39,875 nucleotides of DNA from Rhodovibrionaceae bacterium (GTDB lineage: Bacteria; Pseudomonadota; Alphaproteobacteria; Kiloniellales; DSM-21159). This document shows positions 7,775-16,440 of the stretch, in pieces. Positions within the stretch are counted from its first letter, which is position 1. Every line of letters starts with the position of its first letter. The notes below the pieces were generated by a model that was given only the letters and a program-made list of their open reading frames with translations, made no database searches and was not told the DNA's origin. Position numbers and translations under genes: made by a program. The stretch spans positions 1 through 39,875 of the forward strand of contig JANQMX010000010.1 in assembly GCA_028279885.1 (NCBI GenBank). The letters run 5' to 3'.

Positions 7775-7907
7775 AAACTCACGTGAACACAAAGACTTCG
7801 CAAGATCGTGAGGCGGTGACCGCGCTCACAATGGCGCTGTGCATTCGTCGCCACCTCTTCTCGTGAGGGCAGGCAAGCCTGCCGCAAAGAGATAGAGGAG
7901 ACATTCG

Positions 7908-8036
7908 ATGAAAGACCATCGCAGTACGGCCAAAGCCGACCGCATCGACGCCTTGATGCCGCTGCTCGGCACCCTCTTCGCCGGCCTGGCCTTCGTCGTC
8001 ACGGCCATCGCTGTCCAGCCGGGCATGCTGTCCTAG
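7908..8036 (+). CDS. Small single-pass membrane peptide
   Basis: A 42-residue ORF (MKDHRSTAKADRID then LMPLLGTLFAGLAFVVTAIA and a short tail) with a strong AGAGGAG ribosome-binding site about 8 bp before the ATG. A charged N-terminus followed by one hydrophobic segment of ~22 residues predicts one membrane helix. A perfect 7-bp inverted repeat with a 2-base gap (7868-7883) lies just upstream in the leader, and a strong GC hairpin (8061-8088) lies 24 bp after the stop. I do not recognise the protein. The ribosome-binding site and the flanking hairpins are the reasons to call it a real gene. Confidence 0.55.
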   Translation: MKDHRSTAKADRIDALMPLLGTLFAGLAFVVTAIAVQPGMLS

Positions 8037-8060
8037 AACCTGACAGCCAATCTTCTCCAA

Positions 8061-8088
8061 GCGGCGCCCGTTAGTTATCGGGCGCCGC
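8061..8088 (+). terminator. Strong GC hairpin between the 42-aa ORF and polA
   Basis: A perfect 10-bp stem GCGGCGCCCG (8061-8070) / CGGGCGCCGC (8079-8088) with loop TTAGTTAT. It lacks a following T-run, so it may be a weak terminator or a structure in the polA leader. Confidence 0.5.
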
Positions 8089-8157
8089 TCACGGCGACCT
8101 CGACAGTCCGGAGCCGCTGCGGCAAGGTCCTCCCAATCTTGGGATAAGGCAGCCGCC

Positions 8158-10950
8158 ATGAAGCACCTCTACCTGGTCGACGGATCGGGCTACATCTTCC
8201 GTGCCTACTTCGCGATCCCGCCACGCAGCACCAAGGCCGGCGTGCCGACCAACGCGATCTTCGGCTTCACCAATATGCTCATCAAGCTGTTACGGGACAG
8301 CCAGGCCGACGGGCTGGCGGTGATCTTCGATGCCTCCGGCACCTCTTTCCGCAACGACATCTACGACGCCTACAAGGCCAATCGGGATGAGCCGCCGGAA
8401 GACCTGATTCCCCAGTTCGCCGGCATCCGCGAAGCCACCCTGGCCTTCAACCTGCCCTGCATCGAGCTGCAAGGCTACGAAGCCGACGATCTGATCGCCA
8501 CCTACGCCAAGCTGGCGCAGGAGAAGGGCATCGAGGTCACCATCGTCTCCTCCGACAAGGACCTGATGCAGCTGGTGCGGGACGGCGTCGGCATGCTCGA
8601 CCCCATGAAGGACAAGGCCATCGGCCGGGCCGAGGTGATCGAGAAGTTCGGCGTGCCGCCGGAGAAGGTGATCGACGTGCAGGCCCTGGCCGGCGACTCG
8701 GTCGACAACGTCCCCGGCGTTCCCGGCATCGGCGTCAAGACGGCAGCGCAGCTGATCGAGGAGTACGGCTCCCTGGAAGAGCTGCTGCAGAGGGCCGGCG
8801 AGATCAAGCAGCCCAAGCGGCGCGAGCGCCTGACCGAGAATGCCGAGATGGCGCGGCTCTCCAAGCAGCTTGTGACCTTGGACGAAGATGCGCCGGTGGC
8901 GGAGATCGGTGGCCGCGCTTCGCTCGACGAGTTCGGCCTCTTGGAGCCGGAGCCGCAGAGCCTGCGGGCTTTCCTGGAGAAATACGAGTTTCGCTCCGTG
9001 CTCAGCCGTTTGGCCGACAAGCTCGGCGAAGGCGACCTCGTCCCCGATCACCGCGAGGCCGGCAAGGACGGAGCGGCGGCCGCGGAAGCGTCGGACGTGG
9101 CGGCCCAGTACAGCCTGGTGCAGGACGCAGACGCCCTCAAAGCCTGGGTCGAGAAGGCCCGCGAGGCGGGCGTTTTCGCGGTGGATACCGAGACCACCAG
9201 CCTGGATGCGCAGCGCGCCGAACTGGTCGGCGTGTCAATGTCGGTGACGCCGAAAGAGGCGTGCTACATTCCCCTGGGCCACAAGGCGCAGGAGAGTGGC
9301 GACGAGCTGGAGCTGTCCGGTGGGGAGGTGCCGAAGCAGATCCCCATGGAAGAGGCTCTGGCGCTGCTCAAGCCGCTGTTGGCCGACCCCTCAGTGCTGA
9401 AGATCGGCCAGAACCTGAAGTACGACATCTGCGTCTTGGCCCGCTACGGCGTCAACGTGACGCCGCTCGACGACACCATGCTGTTGTCCTACGTGCTGGA
9501 AGCCGGGCTGCACGGCCACGGCATGGACGAGCTGGCCCAGCTGCACCTGGGGCATAAGACAATTTCCTATTCGGAGGTGGCCGGCAAAGGGAAGAGCCAG
9601 GTGACCTTCGACCGGGTGCCGCTCGACAAGGCGCTGGACTATGCCGCCGAGGATGCGGACGTGACCCTGCAGCTCCACCAGGCGCTGAAGCCGCAACTCG
9701 TCCCGGCCGGGCTGGTCACGGTCTACGAGACCATGGAGCGGCCGCTGGTGCCGGTTCTGGCCGAGATGGAACGCACCGGCATCAAGGTCGACCGCGCTAT
9801 CCTGCGGCGCCTTTCCAACGAGCTGGCCCAGCAGGCCGCCGAGCTGGAAGAGGAGATCTACAAGCTGGCCGGGCGGCCCTTCACCATCGGCAGCCCCAAG
9901 CAGCTCGGCGAGATCCTCTTCGACGAAATGGGCCTGGAGGGCGGCAAGAAGACCAAGACCGGCGCCCACGCGACCGGCGCCGACGTGCTGGAGACCCTGG
10001 CTGCCCAGGGCCACGAGCTGCCGGCCAAGGTGCTGGACTGGCGCCAGATCACCAAGCTCAAGTCGACCTACACCGACGCCCTGCAGGACCAGATCAATCC
10101 CGACACCGGGCGGGTGCACACCTCCTACAGCCAAGCGGTGGCCTCGACCGGGCGGCTCTCCTCGACCGATCCCAACCTGCAGAACATTCCGGTGCGCACG
10201 GAAGAGGGGCGCAAGATCCGCACGGCTTTCGTCGCCGAAGAGGGCATGAAGCTGGTCTCCATCGACTACAGCCAGATCGAGCTGCGCCTGACCGCGCATA
10301 TCGCCGAGGTCGACGCGCTCAAGCAGGCCTTCGCGGACGGCGAGGACATCCACGCTGTGACCGCCAGCCAGGTCTTCGGCGTGCCGCTGGCCGAGATGGA
10401 CCCCATGACCCGGCGCAAGGCCAAGGCGATCAACTTCGGCATCATCTACGGTATCTCGGCTTTCGGCCTTGCGAACAACTTGCGCATTCCGCAATCGGAG
10501 GCCAAGGCCTTCATCGAGGCCTATTTCGCGCGCTATCCCGGCATCAAGGACTACATGAACGCGACCAAAGCGCAGGCGCGCGAGCGTGGCTACGTGGAAA
10601 CGCTGTTCGGCCGGCGCATCCACATACCGGCGATCAAGGAGAAGAACCCCTCGCGCCGGGCCTTCGGCGACCGGGCGGCGATCAACGCGCCCATCCAGGG
10701 CACGGCGGCAGATATCATCAAGCGCGCCATGATCCGCATTCCGCCGGCCTTGGATGAGGCGAAGCTCTCGGCCCGCATGCTGCTGCAGGTGCACGATGAG
10801 CTCTTGTTCGAGGTGCCGGACGCGGAGGTCGAGAAGACCATCGCCGTGGTGCGGGAGGTGATAGAGAATGCCAATCGTCCCGCCGTGCAGCTCTCGGTGC
10901 CGCTGGTCGCCGATGCCGGGGTCGGCGACAACTGGGATGAGGCGCACTAA
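8158..10950 (+). CDS. polA: DNA polymerase I
   Basis: A 930-residue three-domain polymerase, the same size as the E. coli enzyme. The N-terminal 5'-3' exonuclease starts HLYLVDGSGYIFRAYFA and includes VSSDKDLMQLV and the helix-hairpin-helix VPGIGVKTAAQL. The 3'-5' proofreading domain keeps its acidic pair in VDTETTSLD (Asp343, Glu345), so it should be active, unlike that of some polymerases of this family. Polymerase motif A is DYSQIELRL (Asp703), motif B RRKAKAINFGIIYGIS, and motif C QVHDELLFEV (Asp880, Glu881). It fills gaps in repair and removes Okazaki primers. The stop is 4 bp before the next ATG. Confidence 0.98.
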   Translation: MKHLYLVDGSGYIFRAYFAIPPRSTKAGVPTNAIFGFTNMLIKLLRDSQADGLAVIFDASGTSFRNDIYDAYKANRDEPPEDLIPQFAGIREATLAFNLPCIELQGYEADDLIATYAKLAQEKGIEVTIVSSDKDLMQLVRDGVGMLDPMKDKAIGRAEVIEKFGVPPEKVIDVQALAGDSVDNVPGVPGIGVKTAAQLIEEYGSLEELLQRAGEIKQPKRRERLTENAEMARLSKQLVTLDEDAPVAEIGGRASLDEFGLLEPEPQSLRAFLEKYEFRSVLSRLADKLGEGDLVPDHREAGKDGAAAAEASDVAAQYSLVQDADALKAWVEKAREAGVFAVDTETTSLDAQRAELVGVSMSVTPKEACYIPLGHKAQESGDELELSGGEVPKQIPMEEALALLKPLLADPSVLKIGQNLKYDICVLARYGVNVTPLDDTMLLSYVLEAGLHGHGMDELAQLHLGHKTISYSEVAGKGKSQVTFDRVPLDKALDYAAEDADVTLQLHQALKPQLVPAGLVTVYETMERPLVPVLAEMERTGIKVDRAILRRLSNELAQQAAELEEEIYKLAGRPFTIGSPKQLGEILFDEMGLEGGKKTKTGAHATGADVLETLAAQGHELPAKVLDWRQITKLKSTYTDALQDQINPDTGRVHTSYSQAVASTGRLSSTDPNLQNIPVRTEEGRKIRTAFVAEEGMKLVSIDYSQIELRLTAHIAEVDALKQAFADGEDIHAVTASQVFGVPLAEMDPMTRRKAKAINFGIIYGISAFGLANNLRIPQSEAKAFIEAYFARYPGIKDYMNATKAQARERGYVETLFGRRIHIPAIKEKNPSRRAFGDRAAINAPIQGTAADIIKRAMIRIPPALDEAKLSARMLLQVHDELLFEVPDAEVEKTIAVVREVIENANRPAVQLSVPLVADAGVGDNWDEAH

Positions 10951-10954
10951 CGCG

Positions 10955-12178
10955 ATGCAAGCGCAACCAGCCGCCCCCAACGTGCTGCAGCAGGCCCAGG
11001 CGCTGCTGAAGGCCGGCCGCATGGCGGAGGCCGAACGACTCTATCGCCGTGTGCTGGCCGGTCAGCCCGGCCATCCCGCTGCGCTGCATGGCCTTGCGAT
11101 GCTGGCCCAACAGGCCGGCGATCTGGCCGCGGCCGAGTCGCTGCTGGGGCAGGCCGTTGCCGGCAGTCCCAACAGCGCGCCGCTGCATAGCGCCCTCGGG
11201 TTGGTCCGGCAGGCGCAGGACAAGCCCGCCGCGGCCGCCGAGAGCTTTCGCCAGGCGATCGCGCTGCATAGGCAAGACTTCGCCAACTACGGCAATCTCG
11301 GCAACGCGCTGCAGGACAGCGGCGACCTGGAGGGCGCCATCGCCGCCTACCGCAAGGGCCTGGCCTTGCGCCCCGGGCATCCGGGCTTGGCGACCAACCT
11401 CGCCGCGGCGCTGCTGAAACGCGGCGAGGTGGCAGAGGCGCGGCAGCAGCTCGAAGGGGTGCTCGCCCAAGAGCCGCAGAACGTGCGGGCGCTGGCCTAT
11501 CTGACCACGGTCTTGCAGGAGCTGGGCGCGGATGCGGAGGCGGACAGGCTTCTGAACTTGGAGCGCCTGACCTGGCGCGGCGCCCTGCCTGTGCCGCAAG
11601 GCTATGCGAACCTAGAGGCCTTCAACGCGGCCTTGGCCGACGCCATCCGCGAGCATCCGACCCTCACCTGGTCGGCAGACCCCAAGCGTCGGGCGGTGCG
11701 CGAGGGCGCGGTGACCGGCGATATCCTCAGCCAGCCGACCGGCACCATCGCGGACTTTAAGCAGTCGCTCTGCCAAGCCATCGACGCCTACATCGCCGGT
11801 CTGCCGGACGATGCCGGGCATCCCTTCCTCGGCCGCAAACCGCGGACCTACGCGGTGCTGGGCTGGGGCAACGTCTTGCGCGCGCAGGGCCATCAGGCGC
11901 CGCACGTGCACAATCTCGGCTGGCTGAGCGGGGTCTACTACGTCACCGTGCCCGATTTCGGCGAGGGAACGCAGGCGGGCGACGCGCCGGAAGGTGCCAT
12001 CGAATTCGGCCGGCCCGGCTACGATCTCCCCATCCGCTTCACGCCGAACAACGCGCTGATCGCGCCGGTGGCCGGACAGGCGATCTTCTTCCCATCCTAC
12101 TTCTGGCACGGCACCGTGCCTTTCGCCCGCGATGTCGAGCGGATTTCGCTCGCCTTCGACCTGCGGATCACTAGTTAG
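10955..12178 (+). CDS. TPR protein with C-terminal 2OG-Fe(II) oxygenase domain
   Basis: A 407-residue protein. Residues ~1-190 are tetratricopeptide repeats, clear in units such as AERLYRRVLAGQPGHPAALHGLAML and AAYRKGLALRPGHPGLATNLAAAL. The last ~190 residues match the putative 2OG-Fe(II) oxygenase family: APHVHNLGWLSGVYYVT gives the first His ligand, and IFFPSYFWHGTVPF followed by ERISLAFDL gives the distal His and the cosubstrate-binding Arg. It may hydroxylate a protein bound by the TPR part; the substrate is unknown. ATG 10955 follows the polA stop by 4 bp, implying co-transcription; an in-frame ATG at 10937 would overlap polA. Confidence 0.82.
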   Translation: MQAQPAAPNVLQQAQALLKAGRMAEAERLYRRVLAGQPGHPAALHGLAMLAQQAGDLAAAESLLGQAVAGSPNSAPLHSALGLVRQAQDKPAAAAESFRQAIALHRQDFANYGNLGNALQDSGDLEGAIAAYRKGLALRPGHPGLATNLAAALLKRGEVAEARQQLEGVLAQEPQNVRALAYLTTVLQELGADAEADRLLNLERLTWRGALPVPQGYANLEAFNAALADAIREHPTLTWSADPKRRAVREGAVTGDILSQPTGTIADFKQSLCQAIDAYIAGLPDDAGHPFLGRKPRTYAVLGWGNVLRAQGHQAPHVHNLGWLSGVYYVTVPDFGEGTQAGDAPEGAIEFGRPGYDLPIRFTPNNALIAPVAGQAIFFPSYFWHGTVPFARDVERISLAFDLRITS

Positions 12179-12235
12179 CAGGGCGACTCAATCCTACCGG
12201 CGAGTGCCTTCGACCAAAAGGCTGTAGAGGGTTTC

Positions 12236-12350
12236 GTCACCCCCACCCCGGCCCTCCCCCGTCAAGGGGGAGGGGGTTAAGGCTTTGCGTTCGCAACCGA
12301 ATTTCCCTCCCCCCTTGAGGGTGTATGGACCGGGGACAAGGTGGGGGGTG
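12236..12350. repeat. G/C-tract palindromic intergenic element
   Basis: The gap between two convergent genes holds strand-biased C and G tracts. A perfect 9-bp stem CCCTCCCCC (12252-12260) / GGGGGAGGG (12266-12274) has loop GTCAA. A second unit at about 12303-12347 is, read on the other strand, a diverged version of the first (CCCTCAAGG-type core flanked by ACCCC/GGGGT tracts), so the whole is a larger inverted pair. It looks like a dispersed element of the kind common between genes in Proteobacteria and may also terminate both convergent transcripts. No gene is seen between 12179 and 12472. Confidence 0.6.
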
Positions 12351-12472
12351 GCGCGCAGCGCCGAGAGACCTTCGTCTTCCGGCAAGCCCCTGTCCCACCG
12401 AAACCCGCGATCGACAAGCCATTGCAATGCCGTCCGGCTGTCCCCTCGAAGCTCAACCGGACAGCAGTGCAG

Positions 12473-14077
12473 CTAGCCGGAGGGGTCCTCGAGGCCCCAG
12501 GCCGCCTGCAGCCGCGGGAAGACCTCGGCCCAATCCAGTACGCCGACCCGCTCGGCCCAGCCCTGGTACTCGGCCTTGAGCTTGGCTTCCAGCGGTGCGT
12601 TCTTGCCGGCCAGGTCGTGGAGCTCGGTGCGGTCCGCCTCCATGTCGTAGAGTTCCCAGTCCTGGCCGAACTGGCGGACCAGCTTGAAGTCGCCGACCCG
12701 TACGGCGCAGTTGCCTTCGTGCTCCCAATAGATCGGTTGCTCCCGGCGCGTGCCTTGGCCAGTCAAGGCGCCGAGGAAGCTCTTGCCGTCCAGCGGCTGG
12801 ATGGCATTGCCGCCCAGCTCCGCCGGGTAGGTGGCACCGGCCGCCTCCAGCAGGGTCGGCATGATGTCGACCACATGCCAGGGGTCATGCAGCGTGCCAA
12901 CGGGGCCAAAGCGATGCGGCCACTGCACCAGGAGTGGCGTCGAGATGCCGCCTTCGTGGACCCAGTGCTTGAAGAGGCGGAAGGGCGCGTTGGAAACGTT
13001 GGCCCAGGGCAGGTCGTAGCTCATGTAAGTGAGCGGCCCGCCGGGGCGCAGCCCGGGACGATTGCCCATGGCGATCTTGCGCCCGTCGTTGAGAACGTCG
13101 GGCATGAACTTGGCCCAGCCGTCCTCGGCCATGAACTCGGCGCAGCCGCCGTTGTCCGAGAGAAACAGGATGAGGGTGTCGTCATGGATGCCGTGGGCCT
13201 TGAGGCTGCCCAGGACCCGGCCGATGTTGCGGTCCATGCAGTCGATCATGGCGGCGTAGACCGCCATGCGAGAGGCCTCCCAATCCTTCTGCGCCACCGT
13301 TTCCCAAGGCTGCGCGTCCTTGTCCCGCGGGCTGATATCCCAGCCGTGCAGCAAGACGCCCCTGGCCTGCATCTCCTCGTGTCGGGCGGTGCGGACGGCA
13401 TCCCAGCCGGGGCCGTAGACGCCGTCGTAACGGGCGATGTCCTCTTCATGGGCGTGCAGCGGCCAGTGCGGCGCGGTGTGGGCGAGATAGAGGAAGAAAG
13501 GCTGATCGGCCGCGACGCTCTCCTCGATCATCTTGAGCGCCTGATTGGTGATGGCGTCGGTGTAGTAGAAGTCCGTTTGCGAGACCTCCACACGGGCGTC
13601 GTCCTCCATCACGTAGTGGGGCGAGAAGAAGTGCGTCGCCCCGTCCAGGGTGCCGTAGAAGCGGTCGAAGCCACGCTGCCGCGGCGTCGGGTGTTGGAGG
13701 TCGCCCACCCGCCAGCTATCGACCTCGCGGGCGATGAAGTCGCCGCCGACGTGCCATTTGCCGGCCATGCAGGTGCGGTAGCCGGCCTGGCGCAGCACCT
13801 CGGCGATGGTGGCACTGTCGTTGCGCAGAAAGCCCTGGTAGGCCGGGGTGCCGGCGTCGACCCCCATATGCCCGATGCCGGCGTTGTGCGGGTAGAGCCC
13901 GGTGAGCAGCGCCGCGCGGGTCGGGCAGCAGCGGGCGCCGTTGTACATGGCCGACAGTAGCGCGCCGTTCTTGGCCAACGAGTCGATGTTGGGCGTGCGG
14001 ATTTCCGCCCCGGTACAGCCGAGGTCCGAAAACCCCATGTCGTCGCAAAGAATCAGAATGATGTTGGGGCGGGACAT
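12473..14077 (-). CDS. Type I sulfatase (arylsulfatase family)
   Basis: A 534-residue sulfatase. The N-terminus PNIILILCDDMGFSDLGC carries the paired metal-binding Asp residues (12, 13). The activation motif is CCPTRAALLTG, in which Cys50 is converted to formylglycine (C-x-P-T-R form). A later metal site is seen in ILFLSDNGGCAEF, and PIYWEHEGNCAVRVGDFKLV near the C-terminus is typical of arylsulfatase A/AtsA-type enzymes. No signal peptide is evident, so it is probably cytoplasmic. A formylglycine-generating enzyme or anaerobic maturase is needed and is not in the window. A GGGAG site precedes ATG 14077. It likely releases sulfate from organic sulfate esters. Confidence 0.93.
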   Translation of the reverse strand: MSRPNIILILCDDMGFSDLGCTGAEIRTPNIDSLAKNGALLSAMYNGARCCPTRAALLTGLYPHNAGIGHMGVDAGTPAYQGFLRNDSATIAEVLRQAGYRTCMAGKWHVGGDFIAREVDSWRVGDLQHPTPRQRGFDRFYGTLDGATHFFSPHYVMEDDARVEVSQTDFYYTDAITNQALKMIEESVAADQPFFLYLAHTAPHWPLHAHEEDIARYDGVYGPGWDAVRTARHEEMQARGVLLHGWDISPRDKDAQPWETVAQKDWEASRMAVYAAMIDCMDRNIGRVLGSLKAHGIHDDTLILFLSDNGGCAEFMAEDGWAKFMPDVLNDGRKIAMGNRPGLRPGGPLTYMSYDLPWANVSNAPFRLFKHWVHEGGISTPLLVQWPHRFGPVGTLHDPWHVVDIMPTLLEAAGATYPAELGGNAIQPLDGKSFLGALTGQGTRREQPIYWEHEGNCAVRVGDFKLVRQFGQDWELYDMEADRTELHDLAGKNAPLEAKLKAEYQGWAERVGVLDWAEVFPRLQAAWGLEDPSG

Positions 14078-14200
14078 GGCGGCTCCCAGCTCGCTTTTTG
14101 TTTTTGTGCTGCGCTCTGACTAGCAAGCCGGCGGATTGCTGAACAGCAGCTTTCCGCTCAGCGCATTGGTGTCGTCGCCCGCCCTCGCTAATGTCGAACG

Positions 14201-14839
14201 ATGAGCCGCATCATAGATGACGAAAGCCTGTCCAAGGCGCTGACGGCACTAGGCCGGCTGGACGGCGATTTCGCCCGCGCCCTCGACGAGGTCGGGCCGC
14301 CGCCCCTGCGCAACCGGCCGCACGGTTTCCCAACGATCTTGCGCATCATCGTCGCGCAGCAGGTTTCGCTCGCCTCGGCCCAGGCGATCTGGGACCGGCT
14401 GGAGGCGGCCTGCCAGCCGCTTGAGCCCACCGGCCTTCTGGCGCTCGGCGAAGAGGGGCTTCGGACCGTGGGCTTCAGCCGACAGAAGATCCGCTATGGC
14501 TTGTCTCTCGCCGAACTCTTCGAAAGCGGCGAGCTCAATCCCCTGCTGCTGGACGCGCAGGAGGATGAGGAGGCGATCGCCAGCCTGACCAAGGTGAAGG
14601 GCATCGGTCGCTGGTCGGCGGAGGTTTATCTGCTCTTTGCCATGGGCCGGCCGGATGTCTTCCCGGCCGATGATGTTGGGCTGATGATGGGCGCCGAGCG
14701 CTTGAAGCGTTTGAACGAGCGGCCAAGCGCGAAAGCTCTGCGCGCCATGGCCGACGCGTGGCGACCTTGGCGGGCCGCGGCCGCGCGCATGCTCTGGCAC
14801 TACCGGCAGAAGGCGGCCTTGCCAGAGGACTCAGGCTAG
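14201..14839 (+). CDS. DNA-3-methyladenine glycosylase II family (AlkA-type)
   Basis: A 212-residue base-excision glycosylase of the helix-hairpin-helix superfamily. PTILRIIVAQQVSLASAQAIW is the family's first conserved block. The HhH-GPD motif is LTKVKGIGRWSAEVYLLF (129-146), and the catalytic Asp lies in VFPADDVGL (Asp157 or 158, by analogy Asp158). It lacks the N-terminal extra domain of E. coli AlkA, as do most alphaproteobacterial versions. It would excise alkylated purines. The gene is divergent from the sulfatase and its stop is 4 bp from the convergent MttB-family stop. Confidence 0.9.
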   Translation: MSRIIDDESLSKALTALGRLDGDFARALDEVGPPPLRNRPHGFPTILRIIVAQQVSLASAQAIWDRLEAACQPLEPTGLLALGEEGLRTVGFSRQKIRYGLSLAELFESGELNPLLLDAQEDEEAIASLTKVKGIGRWSAEVYLLFAMGRPDVFPADDVGLMMGAERLKRLNERPSAKALRAMADAWRPWRAAAARMLWHYRQKAALPEDSG

Positions 14840-14843
14840 CCCG

Positions 14844-16415
14844 CTACTCCGTGTCGGCGCCGCCCTCTTCGGTGCGCCGGGCGATGAAGGCATCGAGCTC
14901 TTCGCGGATGGCCGGATCCATGGGTGGTGCTTCGTAGTCGGCCAGGGTCTTCTTGTAGATGTTGTGGGCCCGCCCGGTGGCGTCGACCGACCCCGCATCG
15001 CGCCAACTCTCGAAGTTGCGCCAGTCTGACAGCAGCGGCGCATAGAAGGCCGTGTCATAGCGGGCCAAGGTGTGTTGGGCGCCGAAGTAGTGGCCGCCTG
15101 GGCCAACTTCCCGCACCGCCTCAAGCGCCAGGCTGGCTTCGTCGACCCGCTCCGGCACGAAGAAGGCCGCCATCATCTGCAGCATCTCGACGTCGATGAT
15201 GAACTTCTCGTAGGAGGCGCTGAGCCCGCCCTCCAGCCAGCCGGCGCCGTGCATCAGGATGTTGCAGCCGCCGAGCAGCGCGCTCCACAGCGACATCTGC
15301 GACTCGTAGGCCGCCTGCACGTCCGGCGCGTTGGAGGCGTTGACGTTGGAGGAGCGGAAGGGGACGCGGTAGCGGCGGGCGAGCTGGCCGCTGATCAGCG
15401 CTGCCTTGGCGTACTCCGGCGTGCCGAAGGCCGGGGCGCCGCTCTTCATATCGACGTTTGAGGTAAAGCCGCCGTAGGCCACCGGGGCGCCGGGGCGGAC
15501 GAGTTGGGACAGCACGAGACCGGCCAGAGCTTCGGCGTTCTGCTGTGCCAGCGCGCCGGGCAGGGACACCGGGGCCATGGCGCCGGCCAGGGTGAAGGGC
15601 GTCAGGATCATCAGCTGGCCCATGCGGGCGAAGTCAATGATGCCTTGCGACATGGGCACGTCGAGCTGCAGCGGCGAGTTGGCGTTGACCACCGTGTAGC
15701 AGCTCGGCGACTGCATCAGCGCAGCTTCATCGAGACCGCGGGCGATGCGTATCATCTCGAGGGAGTCGGCGACCGCTTGCGGCCCGCGGCTGTAAACGAA
15801 GGGGACCTTGTCGGTGAGAGAGAGCGCCGCGTTGGTCAGCGCCAGGTGGCGCACCCTGACCTCGACATCCATCGGCTCGACCGGGGAGCCGATGATATGG
15901 ATGATCTCGAAGCTCTGCGCCAAACGCATGAAGTCTTCGAAGTCGCTGAGGGTCCCGCCCCGCCGGCCCCGTTCCAGGTCGGTCGCATGGGGCGGCCCGC
16001 CGGTGGTGACGATGCCGATGGCATCCTCGCCGACCTCGACCCAGCGCTCCGGATTGCGCGGCGTCAGACGGACGCGCGAGGGGATGCTGGCGATGCTCTG
16101 CTCGACCAAGGCGCCGTCCAGCCGGACCCGCTGCTCGCCTTCATCCACCTCCGCGCCGGCCCGGCGATAGATTTCGCGGGCCTCGGGCAAGAGTGCCTTG
16201 ATGCCGATCTCCTCGAGGATCTGCAGCGAGGTGCGGTGGATGGCCTCGATCTCGTCCTCGGAGAAGATGGCGAAGGGCGGATAGGGATTGCGAATATGCC
16301 GCAAGGGCGAGGGGCCGACGGCCTTGAGTTCGGCCGCCGCTTCGCCGCGCCGGCCACGCCGGCCGCCTCGCTGGCGCCGCGGGCTCTCCACGGTCAGGTT
16401 TTCGGCATCGGTCAT
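14844..16415 (-). CDS. MttB-family methyltransferase (non-pyrrolysine)
   Basis: A 523-residue member of the trimethylamine methyltransferase MttB superfamily, seen in FSEDEIEAIHRTSLQILEEIG, SPSCYTVVNANSPLQLD, ILTPFTLAGAMAPVSL and the C-terminal YDTAFYAPLLSDW. The frame is continuous with no in-frame TAG, so this is a pyrrolysine-free version; characterised members of that group demethylate quaternary amines such as glycine betaine or proline betaine to a corrinoid protein. The N-terminus has an Arg/Gly-rich stretch (PRRQRGGRRGRRG). AGGAGG lies 7 bp before ATG 16415; a further in-frame ATG at 16463 lies inside the upstream gene. No corrinoid protein gene is in the window. It follows the DddP-like gene by 25 bp. 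Confidence 0.85.
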   Translation of the reverse strand: MTDAENLTVESPRRQRGGRRGRRGEAAAELKAVGPSPLRHIRNPYPPFAIFSEDEIEAIHRTSLQILEEIGIKALLPEAREIYRRAGAEVDEGEQRVRLDGALVEQSIASIPSRVRLTPRNPERWVEVGEDAIGIVTTGGPPHATDLERGRRGGTLSDFEDFMRLAQSFEIIHIIGSPVEPMDVEVRVRHLALTNAALSLTDKVPFVYSRGPQAVADSLEMIRIARGLDEAALMQSPSCYTVVNANSPLQLDVPMSQGIIDFARMGQLMILTPFTLAGAMAPVSLPGALAQQNAEALAGLVLSQLVRPGAPVAYGGFTSNVDMKSGAPAFGTPEYAKAALISGQLARRYRVPFRSSNVNASNAPDVQAAYESQMSLWSALLGGCNILMHGAGWLEGGLSASYEKFIIDVEMLQMMAAFFVPERVDEASLALEAVREVGPGGHYFGAQHTLARYDTAFYAPLLSDWRNFESWRDAGSVDATGRAHNIYKKTLADYEAPPMDPAIREELDAFIARRTEEGGADTE

Positions 16416-16440
16416 GACAACCTCCTGGCGCCAAAGCGCG

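Noticed and set aside
9391-11022. 543-codon minus-strand open frame opposite polA
   Set aside because: Antisense to highly conserved polymerase motifs, with His/Arg/Gly-rich composition and no recognisable domain. Long antisense frames are expected at this GC content.
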